Origin: Paenibacillus silvestris | Lineage (GTDB): Bacteria > Bacillota > Bacilli > Paenibacillales > NBRC-103111 | Length of the DNA: 64,000 bases | Assembly (NCBI RefSeq): GCF_009882985.1 | Contig: NZ_WTUZ01000010.1 | Location: forward strand, 620,352 to 684,351 | Direction of reading: 5' to 3' | Shown: piece after piece, positions 1-9,017 of the stretch | Layout of the letters: each line of letters begins with the position of its first letter | How positions within the stretch are numbered: position 1 is the stretch's first letter | Notes under the pieces: generated by a model | Told to the model about the DNA's origin: nothing | Databases searched by the model: none | Seen by the model: the letters and a program-made list of their open reading frames with translations, nothing else | Made by a program: the position numbers and the translations under genes

Positions 1-940
1 ACATTACCATCACCATCATTTGGAAAATGGTTGAGATCCCTTTGGACGATTTCACAATCAGAGCTATTAAAACAGCGAGACTCATGGACGCTATGATGAC
101 GAAAAAGCAGATTAGTGCCAGTACCCCATACGAATTTCCCCAATCGACATGATAAAAAATAACGGTCGTTCCGACAATGATCGCTGCCTGACAAATCGCA
201 ATAAAGGTGTTGCCGAGCACCTTGCCGAGTAAAATTGTATACTCACGAACCGGCATCGCATTCAGACGGGCTAGCGTATGTTTATCCTTTTCACCCTGCA
301 GTGTCATCGCCGTGGACAAACCGGAATATAACAAAAACATGACCAGCATCGATGCGGCGTAATACTGCATAGCGGAATACTGGGAATTACCCTTTGCTAG
401 ATTGCCTAGCTTGACATGATCAGATGAACCTTGATTCTGCATGGAAGCTGCTGCCTCAGGGCCAATCGTTATCCCGACTGCCTGTCTGTGGTTCACGCTA
501 TCCAAGAAAGAACGAAGTACCATTTGAGCGGTCAAATTCTGCTCATAATTGTTCCCAAGAATCATTTCCCACTCTGCTTCCTTCCCCGTCATCACACGTG
601 AACTGAAATCACTAGGGATAACAAGCGCAAATTCAGAGTCCCCTGATTTAAGCCTGTTGACAGCTTCATCGCGTGTCTGCACATTTGAGGTTTGAAGCAA
701 ACTCCCAATGTCAGGCGAGTGCAGAAAGCCTTCTATGCTCGATTTCAGCTCACCCGAATCTCCTTGTACAACGTCCACTTTCACGGGATTGATAGTCCGA
801 TCTTCCACTTTGAAAGCTCCAGAAAGTGCCGATCCCAAGATGAAAATGAGCAAGAGAGGCATCGCAAACTGGATGGCCATTACGTATCGCATGCGAAGCA
901 TTCGCAAAACTTCATATTTTGCAATAATCCATAATTGCAT
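1..940 (-). CDS. ABC-2 type transporter permease, partial (3' end outside window)
   Basis: The minus-strand frame is open from an ATG at 940 to the window edge, about 313 codons, so the C-terminus is missing. It reads as an ABC-2 permease: one membrane segment near residues 20-40, a long extracytoplasmic domain to about residue 185, then a run of hydrophobic segments. It starts 12 bp after the stop of the ATPase gene at 953-1888, so the two form an exporter operon. An ABC-2 exporter next to a NarL-type kinase/regulator pair recalls the Bacillus yvfRS-yvfTU arrangement. Substrate unknown; family call firm. Confidence 0.82.
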   Translation of the reverse strand, partial: MQLWIIAKYEVLRMLRMRYVMAIQFAMPLLLIFILGSALSGAFKVEDRTINPVKVDVVQGDSGELKSSIEGFLHSPDIGSLLQTSNVQTRDEAVNRLKSGDSEFALVIPSDFSSRVMTGKEAEWEMILGNNYEQNLTAQMVLRSFLDSVNHRQAVGITIGPEAAASMQNQGSSDHVKLGNLAKGNSQYSAMQYYAASMLVMFLLYSGLSTAMTLQGEKDKHTLARLNAMPVREYTILLGKVLGNTFIAICQAAIIVGTTVIFYHVDWGNSYGVLALICFFVIIASMSLAVLIALIVKSSKGISTIFQMMVMVM

Positions 941-952
941 CGCGCTCTCCCC

Positions 953-1888
953 CTAATCCCGTAAAGTTCTACCGGTCAACGACAGGAATAATGCCTCGAG
1001 ATCCGGTTCTACCTGCGCGAGTGATTGAATTTTGACATTGTGCTTGGATAAAATGAACAGGATATCTTGCAAATAAGCTTGCGACGATCCAACAAGCAAT
1101 TCAAGCGCTTGTTCTTGGGCGTTCACCTGCTTGATTCTAGGATGTTCACGAAGTTCCTTAACCGCATCATCCGTTAAATTTGCTACTTGGAGTATAATCT
1201 TGTTATCCTGTGCAACTTTGCTACGAAGCTCCTCTTGCGTACCGCAAGCAATCAAATGTCCGTGATCCATGATGCCGACACGTGTCGAGATCGCCGATAC
1301 TTCTTCCATGTAATGTGATGTGTAAATGATCGTTGAACCCATACGGTTCAAGGTTTTGACCGACTCCAGGATGTGATTCCGAGATTGCGGATCGATTCCC
1401 ACGGTCGGCTCATCCATAATAATGAGCTTAGGATGGTGCATAATTGCGCAAGCAATATTCAATCTCCTTTTCATCCCACCCGAAAAAGCACTCGGCTTAT
1501 CGCTAGCCCGATCTGATAGCCCGACGAATTCCAGCGCTTCCTTGACACGGTTCTGCAAGAGAGCGCCTCTTAAGCCATAAAGTCTGGCAAAAAACGTAAC
1601 ATTTTCCCTAGCGCTTAAACTTTCGAAGATGGCAAGCTCCTGTGGAACAAGACCAATGAGTCGCTTAACCTCCAGCGTGTCTTTTGCAACGGACAACCCG
1701 TCTACAATCATTTCTCCTCCATCCATTTTGAGTAAGCCGCTTAGCATCTTGATTGTGGTGCTTTTACCTGCTCCGTTTGGGCCCAGCAACCCGAATATTT
1801 CACCTTGCTGAACGGATAAATTCAAATGATCAACGGATATTTGATTACTGTATTTTTTTACAACATTCTTAATTTGTATAAAGCTCAC
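953..1888 (-). CDS. ABC transporter ATP-binding protein (ABC-2 exporter, CcmA/DrrA type)
   Basis: This 311-residue ATPase should power the ABC-2 permease encoded just downstream. Visible motifs are Walker A (GPNGAGKST, near residue 40), Q-loop (VPQE), signature (FSGGMKRRL), Walker B (LIIMDEPTVGID) and the H-loop (YTSH). A C-terminal extension of about 90 residues follows, as in DrrA-type ATPases. The GGMKRR signature is typical of ABC-2 exporters. The gene is divergent from the kinase at 2073 across 184 bp. Likely substrates for the class are drugs, lipids or peptides; none can be chosen here. Confidence 0.93.
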   Translation of the reverse strand: MSFIQIKNVVKKYSNQISVDHLNLSVQQGEIFGLLGPNGAGKSTTIKMLSGLLKMDGGEMIVDGLSVAKDTLEVKRLIGLVPQELAIFESLSARENVTFFARLYGLRGALLQNRVKEALEFVGLSDRASDKPSAFSGGMKRRLNIACAIMHHPKLIIMDEPTVGIDPQSRNHILESVKTLNRMGSTIIYTSHYMEEVSAISTRVGIMDHGHLIACGTQEELRSKVAQDNKIILQVANLTDDAVKELREHPRIKQVNAQEQALELLVGSSQAYLQDILFILSKHNVKIQSLAQVEPDLEALFLSLTGRTLRD

Positions 1889-2072
1889 TTGGATCCTCTC
1901 CCTTATCTCGACGGCTTGAATTACACTTATTGTACTTCAATCAACATACATTTACAGGTAGATTAAGTCATCTGACAAGGTGACAAAAGTCATAAACGCT
2001 TCTTTAAACATGTCAACTCACTTGCCAATTATGCTATAATTTGGCTATACGCTTGAAAAGGAAGGGAATCAC
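1889..2072. promoter_or_regulatory. divergent promoter region with extended -10
   Basis: This 184-bp gap separates the ABC exporter operon from the two-component operon. On the plus strand an extended -10 (TGC then TATAAT, 2032-2040) lies 33 bp before the kinase TTG. The middle of the gap has short repeated words (AAGTCAT twice, GTGACA/TGACA) that could bind the NarL-type regulator. The binding-site reading is inference. Confidence 0.4.
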
Positions 2073-3203
2073 TTGTTACCTTTACTGCTTATAACCCGCT
2101 ACATACTTATTCTCATTCCAGCGATTTCTTCCATGTATCTCGAAAGTTACGCGTCAAATGGCACCTATGTGTTCTTTATTCTTCTATTCTTTTGGGTCGC
2201 AGAGCTGAGGAGAACGATATTCAAGAAATCTATAGGGATGCTATTGGTCGAAATCGGGTTTAGCGGATGGCTTTGCTATACGTTTGACGGCTTATTATTC
2301 ATCATCTTTTACTCCACTCTGCTAACTTATCTTCCTGCCTTCCATCGTCATATCCGACTTTCTTTCTTAGGTGTTCAATTGATCGCACTAAACTTGAGCT
2401 TACAGGGCCAATCTAGCAGCTATTACGTGCTAGCTAATCTCCTCTTTTTTACCCTGGCGCTGCTGCTTCGGCATATGAACCAAGTGGCACAAAACAAAGT
2501 GGACATCGAACTGCTTTATGATCAGCTGCGGCGACAGCATTATGAACTCGATGAAGCTCGCATGCAGTTATTGGACTACGCTAGACAGGTTGAGAATATT
2601 GCTCAGCTCGATGAACGCAACCGGATTTCACGAGATATTCACGATGATTTGGGACACCAATTGATTCGTCTCAAAATGATGATGGAAGCCGGGCTGCGGA
2701 TTATGCCAACGCACATGAGTAAAGGCATGGAGATGTTAACCTCCGTTAGGGACCAGCTAACTGAAAGCATGGAACTACTACGATCAACTGTACGTAAGCT
2801 GAAGCCGGATGACGATTCCATGCAGTCGTTTACCCTTGATCGGCTTATTGAAGGATTGACCAAAGAGAAAGGCATCGCGATCGAGGTTGATATTCAGGGT
2901 ATGCCCTATGTCCTTTATCCTAGTCTAGCCTTCATTCTATACCGCAACGCCCAAGAAGCCATCACGAATGCGATTCGTCACGGCGGTGCTACATCTGTAC
3001 AGATTCAATTAATTTATGAAACCAAGCAAATTACAATGAGCGTTTCGAATAACGGGCAGGTTCCTACTGGTCAAACCGCCAAAGGACTCGGAATGACGGG
3101 CATGGAAGAGCGAAGCAAACTTATAGGCGGTCAGCTTCTTGTGACAATGGATTCCCGGTTTACGGTGACAACGGTCTTGCCCACTTTTCGCCAAACACAC
3201 TAA
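2073..3203 (+). CDS. sensor histidine kinase, NarL/DesK type (HisKA_3)
   Basis: A 376-residue membrane sensor kinase. Residues 1-135 form about five membrane segments, residues 150-185 a coiled coil, then a HisKA_3 dimerisation region with the phospho-acceptor His in RISRDIHDDLGHQL, then a HATPase_c domain (N-box AQEAITNAIRHG, G-box GLGMTGMEER). The start is TTG at 2073, placed by the upstream GGAAGGGAA. The response regulator follows 32 bp downstream, so the two are co-transcribed. The divergent ABC-2 exporter is the probable target. The sensor region is intramembrane-like with no large external domain, which suggests sensing of membrane stress. Confidence 0.93.
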   Translation: MLPLLLITRYILILIPAISSMYLESYASNGTYVFFILLFFWVAELRRTIFKKSIGMLLVEIGFSGWLCYTFDGLLFIIFYSTLLTYLPAFHRHIRLSFLGVQLIALNLSLQGQSSSYYVLANLLFFTLALLLRHMNQVAQNKVDIELLYDQLRRQHYELDEARMQLLDYARQVENIAQLDERNRISRDIHDDLGHQLIRLKMMMEAGLRIMPTHMSKGMEMLTSVRDQLTESMELLRSTVRKLKPDDDSMQSFTLDRLIEGLTKEKGIAIEVDIQGMPYVLYPSLAFILYRNAQEAITNAIRHGGATSVQIQLIYETKQITMSVSNNGQVPTGQTAKGLGMTGMEERSKLIGGQLLVTMDSRFTVTTVLPTFRQTH

Positions 3204-3235
3204 GGCAAACGAAGAAAGAAAGGGTTGAAACAACT

Positions 3236-3895
3236 ATGATACATGTTCTTATTACTGACGATGATCCATTTATACGAGAAAGCTTACAATTAATTATCGG
3301 GCTTGACAAAGATATTACTGTTGTTGGAACGTGCACCCATGGCGATGAGGCCTTAGCTATTATCCAAAGTGGTGTTCAAGTCGATGTCATCCTGATGGAT
3401 ATTAGAATGCCCATCTGCGATGGCGTGGAGGGAACACGCAAGATCAAACAAACAAATCCCGAGATTTCTATTCTAATTTTAACGACATTTGACGATGATG
3501 AATTTATTGTTCAGGCGATTCGCAACGGAGCCAGCGGCTATTTACTGAAGAACATTTCCCCCGACCGTATCATTCAAGGCATAAAAATGGTTGAGCAAGG
3601 CAATTTGCTAATACATCCTGACATTGCTAAGAAATTGGCAACCTTCATTAGTCCCGCTCCCGCACCAAGCGCACCCGCTTCTACCACACTACGAGAATAC
3701 GGATTAACGGCCAGCGAACAAGCGGTGGTCGAGAAAATATCAGAGGGCTTGTCGAACAAAGAAATCGCCCAGGAGCTTTTCCTGAGCGAAGGCACGGTCA
3801 AAAATTATATAACTGAAATTCTTAGCAAGCTGAATCTCCGCGATCGTACGCAAATTGCCATCTTCTATTTAAAAAAACAATCCGGAGTAAATTAG
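3236..3895 (+). CDS. response regulator, NarL/LuxR family
   Basis: A 219-residue regulator. The receiver domain spans residues 1-120, with the acidic pair near the N-terminus (TDDD), the phospho-acceptor Asp in VILMDIRMP and the conserved Lys in YLLKN. A Pro/Ala-rich linker precedes a C-terminal LuxR-type helix-turn-helix (SNKEIAQELFLSEGTVKNY). It is the partner of the kinase at 2073-3203. Its gene ends one base before the convergent gene at 3897-4751, with no terminator between. Confidence 0.95.
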   Translation: MIHVLITDDDPFIRESLQLIIGLDKDITVVGTCTHGDEALAIIQSGVQVDVILMDIRMPICDGVEGTRKIKQTNPEISILILTTFDDDEFIVQAIRNGASGYLLKNISPDRIIQGIKMVEQGNLLIHPDIAKKLATFISPAPAPSAPASTTLREYGLTASEQAVVEKISEGLSNKEIAQELFLSEGTVKNYITEILSKLNLRDRTQIAIFYLKKQSGVN

Positions 3896-3896
3896 T

Positions 3897-4751
3897 TTAG
3901 TTGTTATTTACTTTTGTAACCTCGATATCCTCCTTGGAGGAACTTCCCACCACATAACCAAGCTGATTATTGATACCATTAACTTGAGTCAGCTTGAGTG
4001 TCGTGCGGAAGTAATGCCCGTTTTCAGTAAGCAAATAGCTGTAAGTATCGAGTTCAGGCAGAGCATCAATAACGATAGGACTCGAGATAAACGGCATCTT
4101 ATTGATTTCGTAGAATCGGAAGTCTTCCACATAATCTTTGAGTGCTTTTAGCTTGACTGGGTCATTCTCTCCTGTAATGGGAACACCATCCGTATTCGAA
4201 TACGATACTTGCGGGGGCTGGCTCCCCCAAGCTTTCTTCAATTCTTCCTCTCCGACATACAGCTCTTGCGAATATTTCTCCTTTGCTTTGCGTAATCCGG
4301 CTGTTGGCACTCCCATTCGTTCCACATCCACTAATCGATAGTACGTCTGTTCCGTCATATTCGTGACCACTGGATAGGTGGCACCTCGGTATTCAAAGTA
4401 CTGCACATAGGGGTATTGGAACACAATTTCCGTGTACCCTGTCTCATTCCCCTCAGCAGGTTGGCCGGGATTGATGCGCGGATTCATATAAATCGTTTTG
4501 GTGCTTTCCTGCCAATTGACGACTGCCCCTAGATAGTTACCTATCTCTTTCACTGGCAAGTAGCTGCTATTGTTATAAATCAACGGCGGGTTATTAAGCT
4601 TCACTTGCTGCCCGTTAACAACTACCTTGAAATCATTTCTTAAATACGCATCCACACGTTGCAGAACATCTTCTGCATAGACGCCTGCCGTAAAGCAAGT
4701 TCCCATTAAAGAGCCCAATAGTACGACCGCGGACCATTTCTTCATTTTCAT
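3897..4751 (-). CDS. secreted protein with copper-amine-oxidase-N-like (stalk) domain
   Basis: A 284-residue exported protein. An N-terminal signal peptide (about residues 1-26, ending near VYA) is followed by a region typical of the so-called copper amine oxidase N-terminal domain common in Paenibacillus surface proteins: hydrophobic strands with VVVNGQQV, a proline-rich turn and SSYLPVKEIGNYLGAVVNW. No catalytic residues are apparent in the remainder. The gene is monocistronic and convergent with the regulator at 3236. Function unknown; probably a wall-associated or extracellular protein. Confidence 0.8.
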   Translation of the reverse strand: MKMKKWSAVVLLGSLMGTCFTAGVYAEDVLQRVDAYLRNDFKVVVNGQQVKLNNPPLIYNNSSYLPVKEIGNYLGAVVNWQESTKTIYMNPRINPGQPAEGNETGYTEIVFQYPYVQYFEYRGATYPVVTNMTEQTYYRLVDVERMGVPTAGLRKAKEKYSQELYVGEEELKKAWGSQPPQVSYSNTDGVPITGENDPVKLKALKDYVEDFRFYEINKMPFISSPIVIDALPELDTYSYLLTENGHYFRTTLKLTQVNGINNQLGYVVGSSSKEDIEVTKVNNN

Positions 4752-4941
4752 AGCAGAATTCTCCTGTCTTTTCCAATAGATTATTCCACATATTTCGGCA
4801 AACTCTTATTTATTCCTCCTTTTTCTGACAAAATGGGACATTCTTCCTACTTCCATCCTACGAAACTCGTAAAACATTGCAGAGCTCACTCTTTTAATTT
4901 AAAATAATTGAAAAACGTAAGTTGAAAAGAGGCACCTAACT

Positions 4942-5574
4942 ATGAGCTTTACTGGATTTACACAGCATGATTTCGATACATTTGCCATAGAAGGTTTGGA
5001 TGGACGAATGGAAGCCATTCGCGAGCGCATTCAACCTAAGTTTAAAGCGTTAGGCGATTCTTTGGCGCAGGATCTCTCGCTCTTTGCCGGAACCGAAATG
5101 TTTTTACATATTGCCAAGCATTTAAGACGCAAAATTAACCCGCCAGTGGATACTTGGATGGCCATCTGCCCGAATAAAAGAGGTTATAAGCAAGTTCCTC
5201 ATTTCCAGGTCGGCCTGTTTGATGATCGCGTATTTATCTGGCTTGCACTCATCTATGAGCTCCCTAATAAAAGCAATATCGCCACTACGTACATGAATCA
5301 GATCGATCGCATTCAAAAGGAAATACCAGCCGATTTCGTTCTCTCCTTCGATCATATGAAAAAGGATGTCACACCGCTGGCTGATTTAGACCGCAATGCT
5401 TGGAATGACGCTTTGATACGTTTCCGCGATGTCAAAAAAGTTGAACTGCTGATCGGCAGAAACCTTCATTTCCAAGATCCGGTGCTTACAAAACCTGATG
5501 AACTTGAGTCGTTGATTAAATCAACGTTCGAGAAGCTGATTCCTCTGTATCAACTAGCTGTTGATGCGAAATAA
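4942..5574 (+). CDS. DUF1054 family protein (YktB-like, UPF0637)
   Basis: A 210-residue cytosolic protein matching the Bacillus YktB family from end to end: an early FTQHDFDTFAIEGLDGRM segment, then RIQPKF, the conserved middle (HPHF-like HFQVGLFDDRVFIWLA) and RDVKKVELLIGR near the C-terminus. Length agrees with the family. It is monocistronic with its own ribosome binding site (AAAAGAGG). The biochemical role of the family is not established. Confidence 0.92.
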   Translation: MSFTGFTQHDFDTFAIEGLDGRMEAIRERIQPKFKALGDSLAQDLSLFAGTEMFLHIAKHLRRKINPPVDTWMAICPNKRGYKQVPHFQVGLFDDRVFIWLALIYELPNKSNIATTYMNQIDRIQKEIPADFVLSFDHMKKDVTPLADLDRNAWNDALIRFRDVKKVELLIGRNLHFQDPVLTKPDELESLIKSTFEKLIPLYQLAVDAK

Positions 5575-5685
5575 CTCGAATTGTGGAAATTTTATGTAAA
5601 ACTAAGCTTATTTTAAACTAAAATTAATCCCTCCTGCACAGACTATGTTCTGTAATTCCTATTTTTTGGGAAAGGAGGCCTACAC

Positions 5686-6375
5686 ATGAATCAGCCTTAT
5701 AAGAAAAAACTGCTGGTGAGCACGATGGCCCTCTCGTTCGTTTTGGGAGCTGCTGTGCTCCCTTCGCTATCCGCTTCGGCTCAGGCACCATCCGCTAATG
5801 GGCAAGAGATCGTTTCTCTTCAGCAAACCGATGAGAAAGGGCACGGGCGCCATAACCGCAAGTGGCCGATTATCGAGGAATCTGCCAATGTCATTGGTGT
5901 TGACAAAGAAGTGCTCGTGAAATCGCTCAAGAGCGGTAAGAGTATTGTGGAAGCAGCAGCCGACAAAGGCGTAAGCGAAGCCGACCTCACGGCAAAGCTA
6001 CAGCAGCTCCGTACCGGAAAGATTGAAGTAGCCGTGAAGGATGGCAAGCTGACAGCCGACCAGGGCGAGCATATGAAGCAAAAGCTCGGCGAACATTTGA
6101 AGTTCATCCTCAACGAGAAGAACCTCCTGGACAGCCATGGCAGAAGCAAGTGGCACCGCTTCGGACTGAAGCCCGACACGGAAAAACTCGCCAAAACGCT
6201 CGGACTGAGCAAGGATGAACTACATGCCCAGCTTCGCTCCGGCAAATCGCTCACCGAAATCGCACAGTCCAAAGGCATTTCCAAGGACAAGCTCGTCGCG
6301 TCCATTAAAGATCAGTTAACCCCATCCATTGAGAAGTGGGTTGACCACAAGAAAGATATGAAAGCTAAGGAATAA
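5686..6375 (+). CDS. secreted protein with two helical repeats
   Basis: A 229-residue protein with a cleavable signal peptide (about residues 1-32, ending SASAQA). The mature part carries two related helical units, near residues 65-105 (VIGVDKEVLVKSLKSGKSI) and 165-210 (TLGLSKDELHAQLRSGKSL), each reading like a short helix-turn-helix with xLGLSxDELxxxLRSGKSLxEIA. This pattern occurs in small exported proteins of Bacillota (YckD/DUF2680-like), but I do not assign a function. It has a strong GGGAAAGGAGG ribosome binding site and is followed by a rho-independent terminator. Confidence 0.78.
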   Translation: MNQPYKKKLLVSTMALSFVLGAAVLPSLSASAQAPSANGQEIVSLQQTDEKGHGRHNRKWPIIEESANVIGVDKEVLVKSLKSGKSIVEAAADKGVSEADLTAKLQQLRTGKIEVAVKDGKLTADQGEHMKQKLGEHLKFILNEKNLLDSHGRSKWHRFGLKPDTEKLAKTLGLSKDELHAQLRSGKSLTEIAQSKGISKDKLVASIKDQLTPSIEKWVDHKKDMKAKE

Positions 6376-6389
6376 GTGCACATGAAAAA

Positions 6390-6437
6390 GGCTGCCCAAT
6401 GTCATCTAAGATGGCATTGGAGCAGTCTTTTTTTCTT
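6390..6437 (+). terminator. rho-independent terminator after 5686-6375
   Basis: A long stem pairs CCAATGTCATCT with AGATGGCATTGG (one G-U pair), extended by GGCTGC/GCAGTC and followed by a run of seven T. Confidence 0.85.
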
Positions 6438-6459
6438 TTCGCTATTATTTTTTGCTTAA

Positions 6460-6475
6460 TGAGTGATTACTCACT
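6460..6475. promoter_or_regulatory. operator palindrome 1 (probable TetR-family site)
   Basis: The palindromic word TGAGTGATTACTCACT ends at the first base of the candidate -35 hexamer of the ABC-2/TetR operon. It recurs at 6520. The regulator at 8346-9014 is the obvious candidate binder; assignment is inference from position and symmetry. Confidence 0.7.
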
Positions 6476-6503
6476 TCACAACGACATACAGATGACGTAT
6501 GAT
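6475..6503 (+). promoter_or_regulatory. sigma-A promoter of the ABC-2/TetR operon
   Basis: TTCACA (6475-6480) and TATGAT (6498-6503) are separated by 17 bp. The promoter is bracketed by two copies of the same palindrome, so a bound repressor would cover the -35 edge and the start region. Confidence 0.65.
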
Positions 6504-6519
6504 GAGTTTGAATGAATAA

Positions 6520-6537
6520 TGAGTGATTACTCACTCA
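6520..6537. promoter_or_regulatory. operator palindrome 2 (probable TetR-family site)
   Basis: TGAGTGA-TTAC-TCACTCA is a perfect 7-bp inverted repeat with a 4-bp centre. It lies about 17 bp after the -10 hexamer and 18 bp before the ATPase start codon. It shares 16 bases with the site at 6460, exactly 60 bp upstream. Confidence 0.75.
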
Positions 6538-6554
6538 GAAAGAGGTGCCGGTCT

Positions 6555-7283
6555 ATGGCTATTAACACGTCCATCGAAGTGCAGCATGTCGGCAAGCAGT
6601 TCGGAGAGAAAGTTGTTTTGCAGGACATCACCTTGGCAGTTCCTAAAGCGCAGATTTTCGGACTTCTCGGCCCTTCCGGATCTGGTAAAACAACACTCGT
6701 GCGGCTCATTGCGGGTATTGATGCCCCCTCTTCCGGCACAGTCGAGGTGCTCGGAGAGCGCATGCCGCAGTTGGCTATGCTATCTAACATCGGATACATG
6801 GCGCAGTCTGATGCTCTGTATGCTGAATTAACGGCACAGGAGAATTTGGAGTTTTTCTCAGCCTTATATGGGCTCGCAGGCGCAAAGCGTAAACAACGCA
6901 TCCTGGATGTGATGGAGCTCGTAGATCTGGGAGATCACTTGAAAAAGCAAGTATCGAACTACTCCGGGGGCATGAAACGCCGCCTATCGCTTGCGATCTC
7001 GCTTTTGCATGAGCCGGCCATTCTAATTCTAGACGAACCTACGGTAGGCATCGATCCTGTCTTGCGTAAATCGATTTGGGAGGAACTCTCCTCTTTAAGT
7101 CAGAAAGGCACCACGATCCTCCTCACCACGCACGTCATGGATGAGGCCGATAAATGCCATCAGCTCGGAATGATTCGCGACGGTCGACTGACTGCCGTAG
7201 GAACGCCGGATGAATTGAAACAAGCGACCTCCTCTTCGACGATAGAAGAAGCATTCTTATTCTATGGAGGTGCGCGAGCATGA
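6555..7283 (+). CDS. ABC transporter ATP-binding protein (ABC-2 exporter)
   Basis: A 242-residue ATPase with Walker A (GPSGSGKTT), Q-loop (YMAQ), signature (YSGGMKRRL), Walker B (ILILDEPTVGID) and H-loop (LTTH). I prefer the ATG at 6555, which follows AAAGAGGTG. An upstream in-frame ATG at 6519 would place the operator inside the coding region and has no ribosome binding site. It overlaps the permease start by 4 bp (ATGA). With the permease and TetR gene it forms a three-gene, probably self-regulated efflux operon. Confidence 0.92.
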   Translation: MAINTSIEVQHVGKQFGEKVVLQDITLAVPKAQIFGLLGPSGSGKTTLVRLIAGIDAPSSGTVEVLGERMPQLAMLSNIGYMAQSDALYAELTAQENLEFFSALYGLAGAKRKQRILDVMELVDLGDHLKKQVSNYSGGMKRRLSLAISLLHEPAILILDEPTVGIDPVLRKSIWEELSSLSQKGTTILLTTHVMDEADKCHQLGMIRDGRLTAVGTPDELKQATSSSTIEEAFLFYGGARA

Positions 7284-8308
7284 GAATTCGGGCCATCGTC
7301 ATTCGGATTTTACGGCAATTTTTCCATGATAAACGGACACTTATGATGATGCTTGTCGCACCAATGCTCATTCTGTTCATGATGTCATTAGTGTTTAATG
7401 GGGACACCTATGTCCCTAAGCTAGGCGCCGTGAATGTTCCCGCTCCGCTCGTTCAGAAGCTTCAGGAATTGAATGCGGAAGTTACGAGCTATACGGCTGA
7501 AGAAGCACAAGCTGAACTTGAAGCGGTCCATTTGGATGCGGTTATTACCATGAATGGAGCAGCTGCTCAGCTCGCTCTAGAGGGTAGTGACCCCAGCAAA
7601 AACAAAGCCGTATTATTTCTGATGCAAAAAGCTTTGCAATCCGCTATCCCGGCCAACACTAGTTTGCAGGCTCCCGTCATCTCCTATTTGCATGGCTCAG
7701 CTGATATGGCCGCTTTTGACAATTTTGGTCCGGTGCTGATTGGCTTCTTTGTATTCTTCTTCGTTTTCCTGCTCTCCGGTGTATCGTTCCTAAGGGAACG
7801 AACTGGCGGAACGCTGGAGCGTCTCCTCGCTACTCCGCTGCGCCGCTGGGAAATCGTCGTCGGTTATATTCTCGGTTTCGGCATATTCACAACCTTGCAA
7901 GCAACACTAATTGCCTGGTTTGCAACAAGTGTTCTAGGTTTAATGATGGTCGGATCTTTCTGGTATGTCCTGTTGATTACTGTTCTGCTCGCGCTAGCGG
8001 CACTTTCGCTCGGAACTCTGATTTCCGCTTTCGCAAACAACGAATTCCAGATGATTCAATTCATACCGCTCATTATCGTCCCTCAGGTGTTCTTCTCAGG
8101 CCTTTTCAGCTTGGATACGATGTCTGTATACCTGCGATGGATCGGGGTCGTCATGCCCCTAAAATACGGCGCTGACGCGCTGCGCAATATTATGATTCGC
8201 GGCGCGGGATGGGATCGCATCTGGATGGACGTCGCCGTTCTTGCAGCCTTCACGTTCATCTTCATGATCTTGAACATACTGGCACTGCGGAAGCATCGTA
8301 AGATATAA
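7280..8308 (+). CDS. ABC-2 type transporter permease
   Basis: A 342-residue membrane protein with the classic ABC-2 layout: one N-terminal membrane segment (about residues 20-38), an extracytoplasmic domain to about residue 145, then five membrane segments with the conserved FLRERTGGTLERLLATPLRR loop between the second and third. It is translationally coupled to the ATPase. Substrate unknown. Its size and the linked TetR regulator fit YhgE/LinF-like or drug/bacteriocin exporters. Confidence 0.92.
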   Translation: MRIRAIVIRILRQFFHDKRTLMMMLVAPMLILFMMSLVFNGDTYVPKLGAVNVPAPLVQKLQELNAEVTSYTAEEAQAELEAVHLDAVITMNGAAAQLALEGSDPSKNKAVLFLMQKALQSAIPANTSLQAPVISYLHGSADMAAFDNFGPVLIGFFVFFFVFLLSGVSFLRERTGGTLERLLATPLRRWEIVVGYILGFGIFTTLQATLIAWFATSVLGLMMVGSFWYVLLITVLLALAALSLGTLISAFANNEFQMIQFIPLIIVPQVFFSGLFSLDTMSVYLRWIGVVMPLKYGADALRNIMIRGAGWDRIWMDVAVLAAFTFIFMILNILALRKHRKI

Positions 8309-8345
8309 TAGTTGGATGCGACGACTAACCGAGGAGGTGAATGCC

Positions 8346-9014
8346 GTGTCCGACATTGCAATCGATCCATGGCTGAAAGAACTGCTGCGCCTAAACGACG
8401 AGGAAGAGAAAATGACCGATAAGCAAATCAAAATTGTGCAAGCGGCCGTGGAAATTTTCTCGGAGAAAGGGTTTGCCGGCTCCTCAACCAGCGAGATCGC
8501 TCAGAAAGCAGGCGTAGCGGAAGGAACGATTTTCCGACACTATAAAACCAAAAAAGAGCTGCTGCTCTCGATCGTTGCTCCGATGATGACGAAGCTTATC
8601 GCTCCCTTTGCTGTAAAAGACTTTACCAAGGTGCTTGAAGCCGACTATCCCACCGTGGAACAATTTTTGCGTGCCATTACGGTCAACCGACTAGAATTTG
8701 CCCGCAAGCATTTTCCTGTGATCAAAATTTTCATGCACGAAATCCCGTTTCACAAGGAGCTCCGAGAACAGTTCAAGGAAACCGTAGCTGATATGGTGCT
8801 GGAAAAAGCTTATAAAGCAATCCGGCACTTTCAAGGGGGAGGCCAGCTCATTGAGATCCCTGCTCCTACGAGTATGCGGCTGATTGTTTCGAGCATTATT
8901 GGCCTTTTGATTACCCGATTTTTATTGGTACCGGAATCCGAGTGGGATGAAGAGAAGGAAATCGATTATACGATTAACTTCATTTTGCATGGATTAGCGC
9001 CACGTAAATCCTAG
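8346..9014 (+). CDS. TetR/AcrR family transcriptional regulator
   Basis: A 222-residue regulator. The DNA-binding domain is at about residues 25-75, with the helix-turn-helix STSEIAQKAGVAEGTIFRHY. The C-terminal ligand domain is helical and ends in a hydrophobic stretch (IVSSIIGLLITRFLL) likely used for dimerisation. I chose the GTG at 8346 because GAGGAGGTGA sits ideally before it; a later ATG at 8412 is an alternative. As the last gene of the exporter operon with two palindromes at its promoter, it is probably an autorepressor that senses the exported compound. Confidence 0.92.
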   Translation: MSDIAIDPWLKELLRLNDEEEKMTDKQIKIVQAAVEIFSEKGFAGSSTSEIAQKAGVAEGTIFRHYKTKKELLLSIVAPMMTKLIAPFAVKDFTKVLEADYPTVEQFLRAITVNRLEFARKHFPVIKIFMHEIPFHKELREQFKETVADMVLEKAYKAIRHFQGGGQLIEIPAPTSMRLIVSSIIGLLITRFLLVPESEWDEEKEIDYTINFILHGLAPRKS

Positions 9015-9017
9015 GGG

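Noticed and set aside
6519-6554. Upstream ATG for the ABC ATPase
   Set aside because: It lies within the operator palindrome and has no ribosome binding site; ATG 6555 has one.
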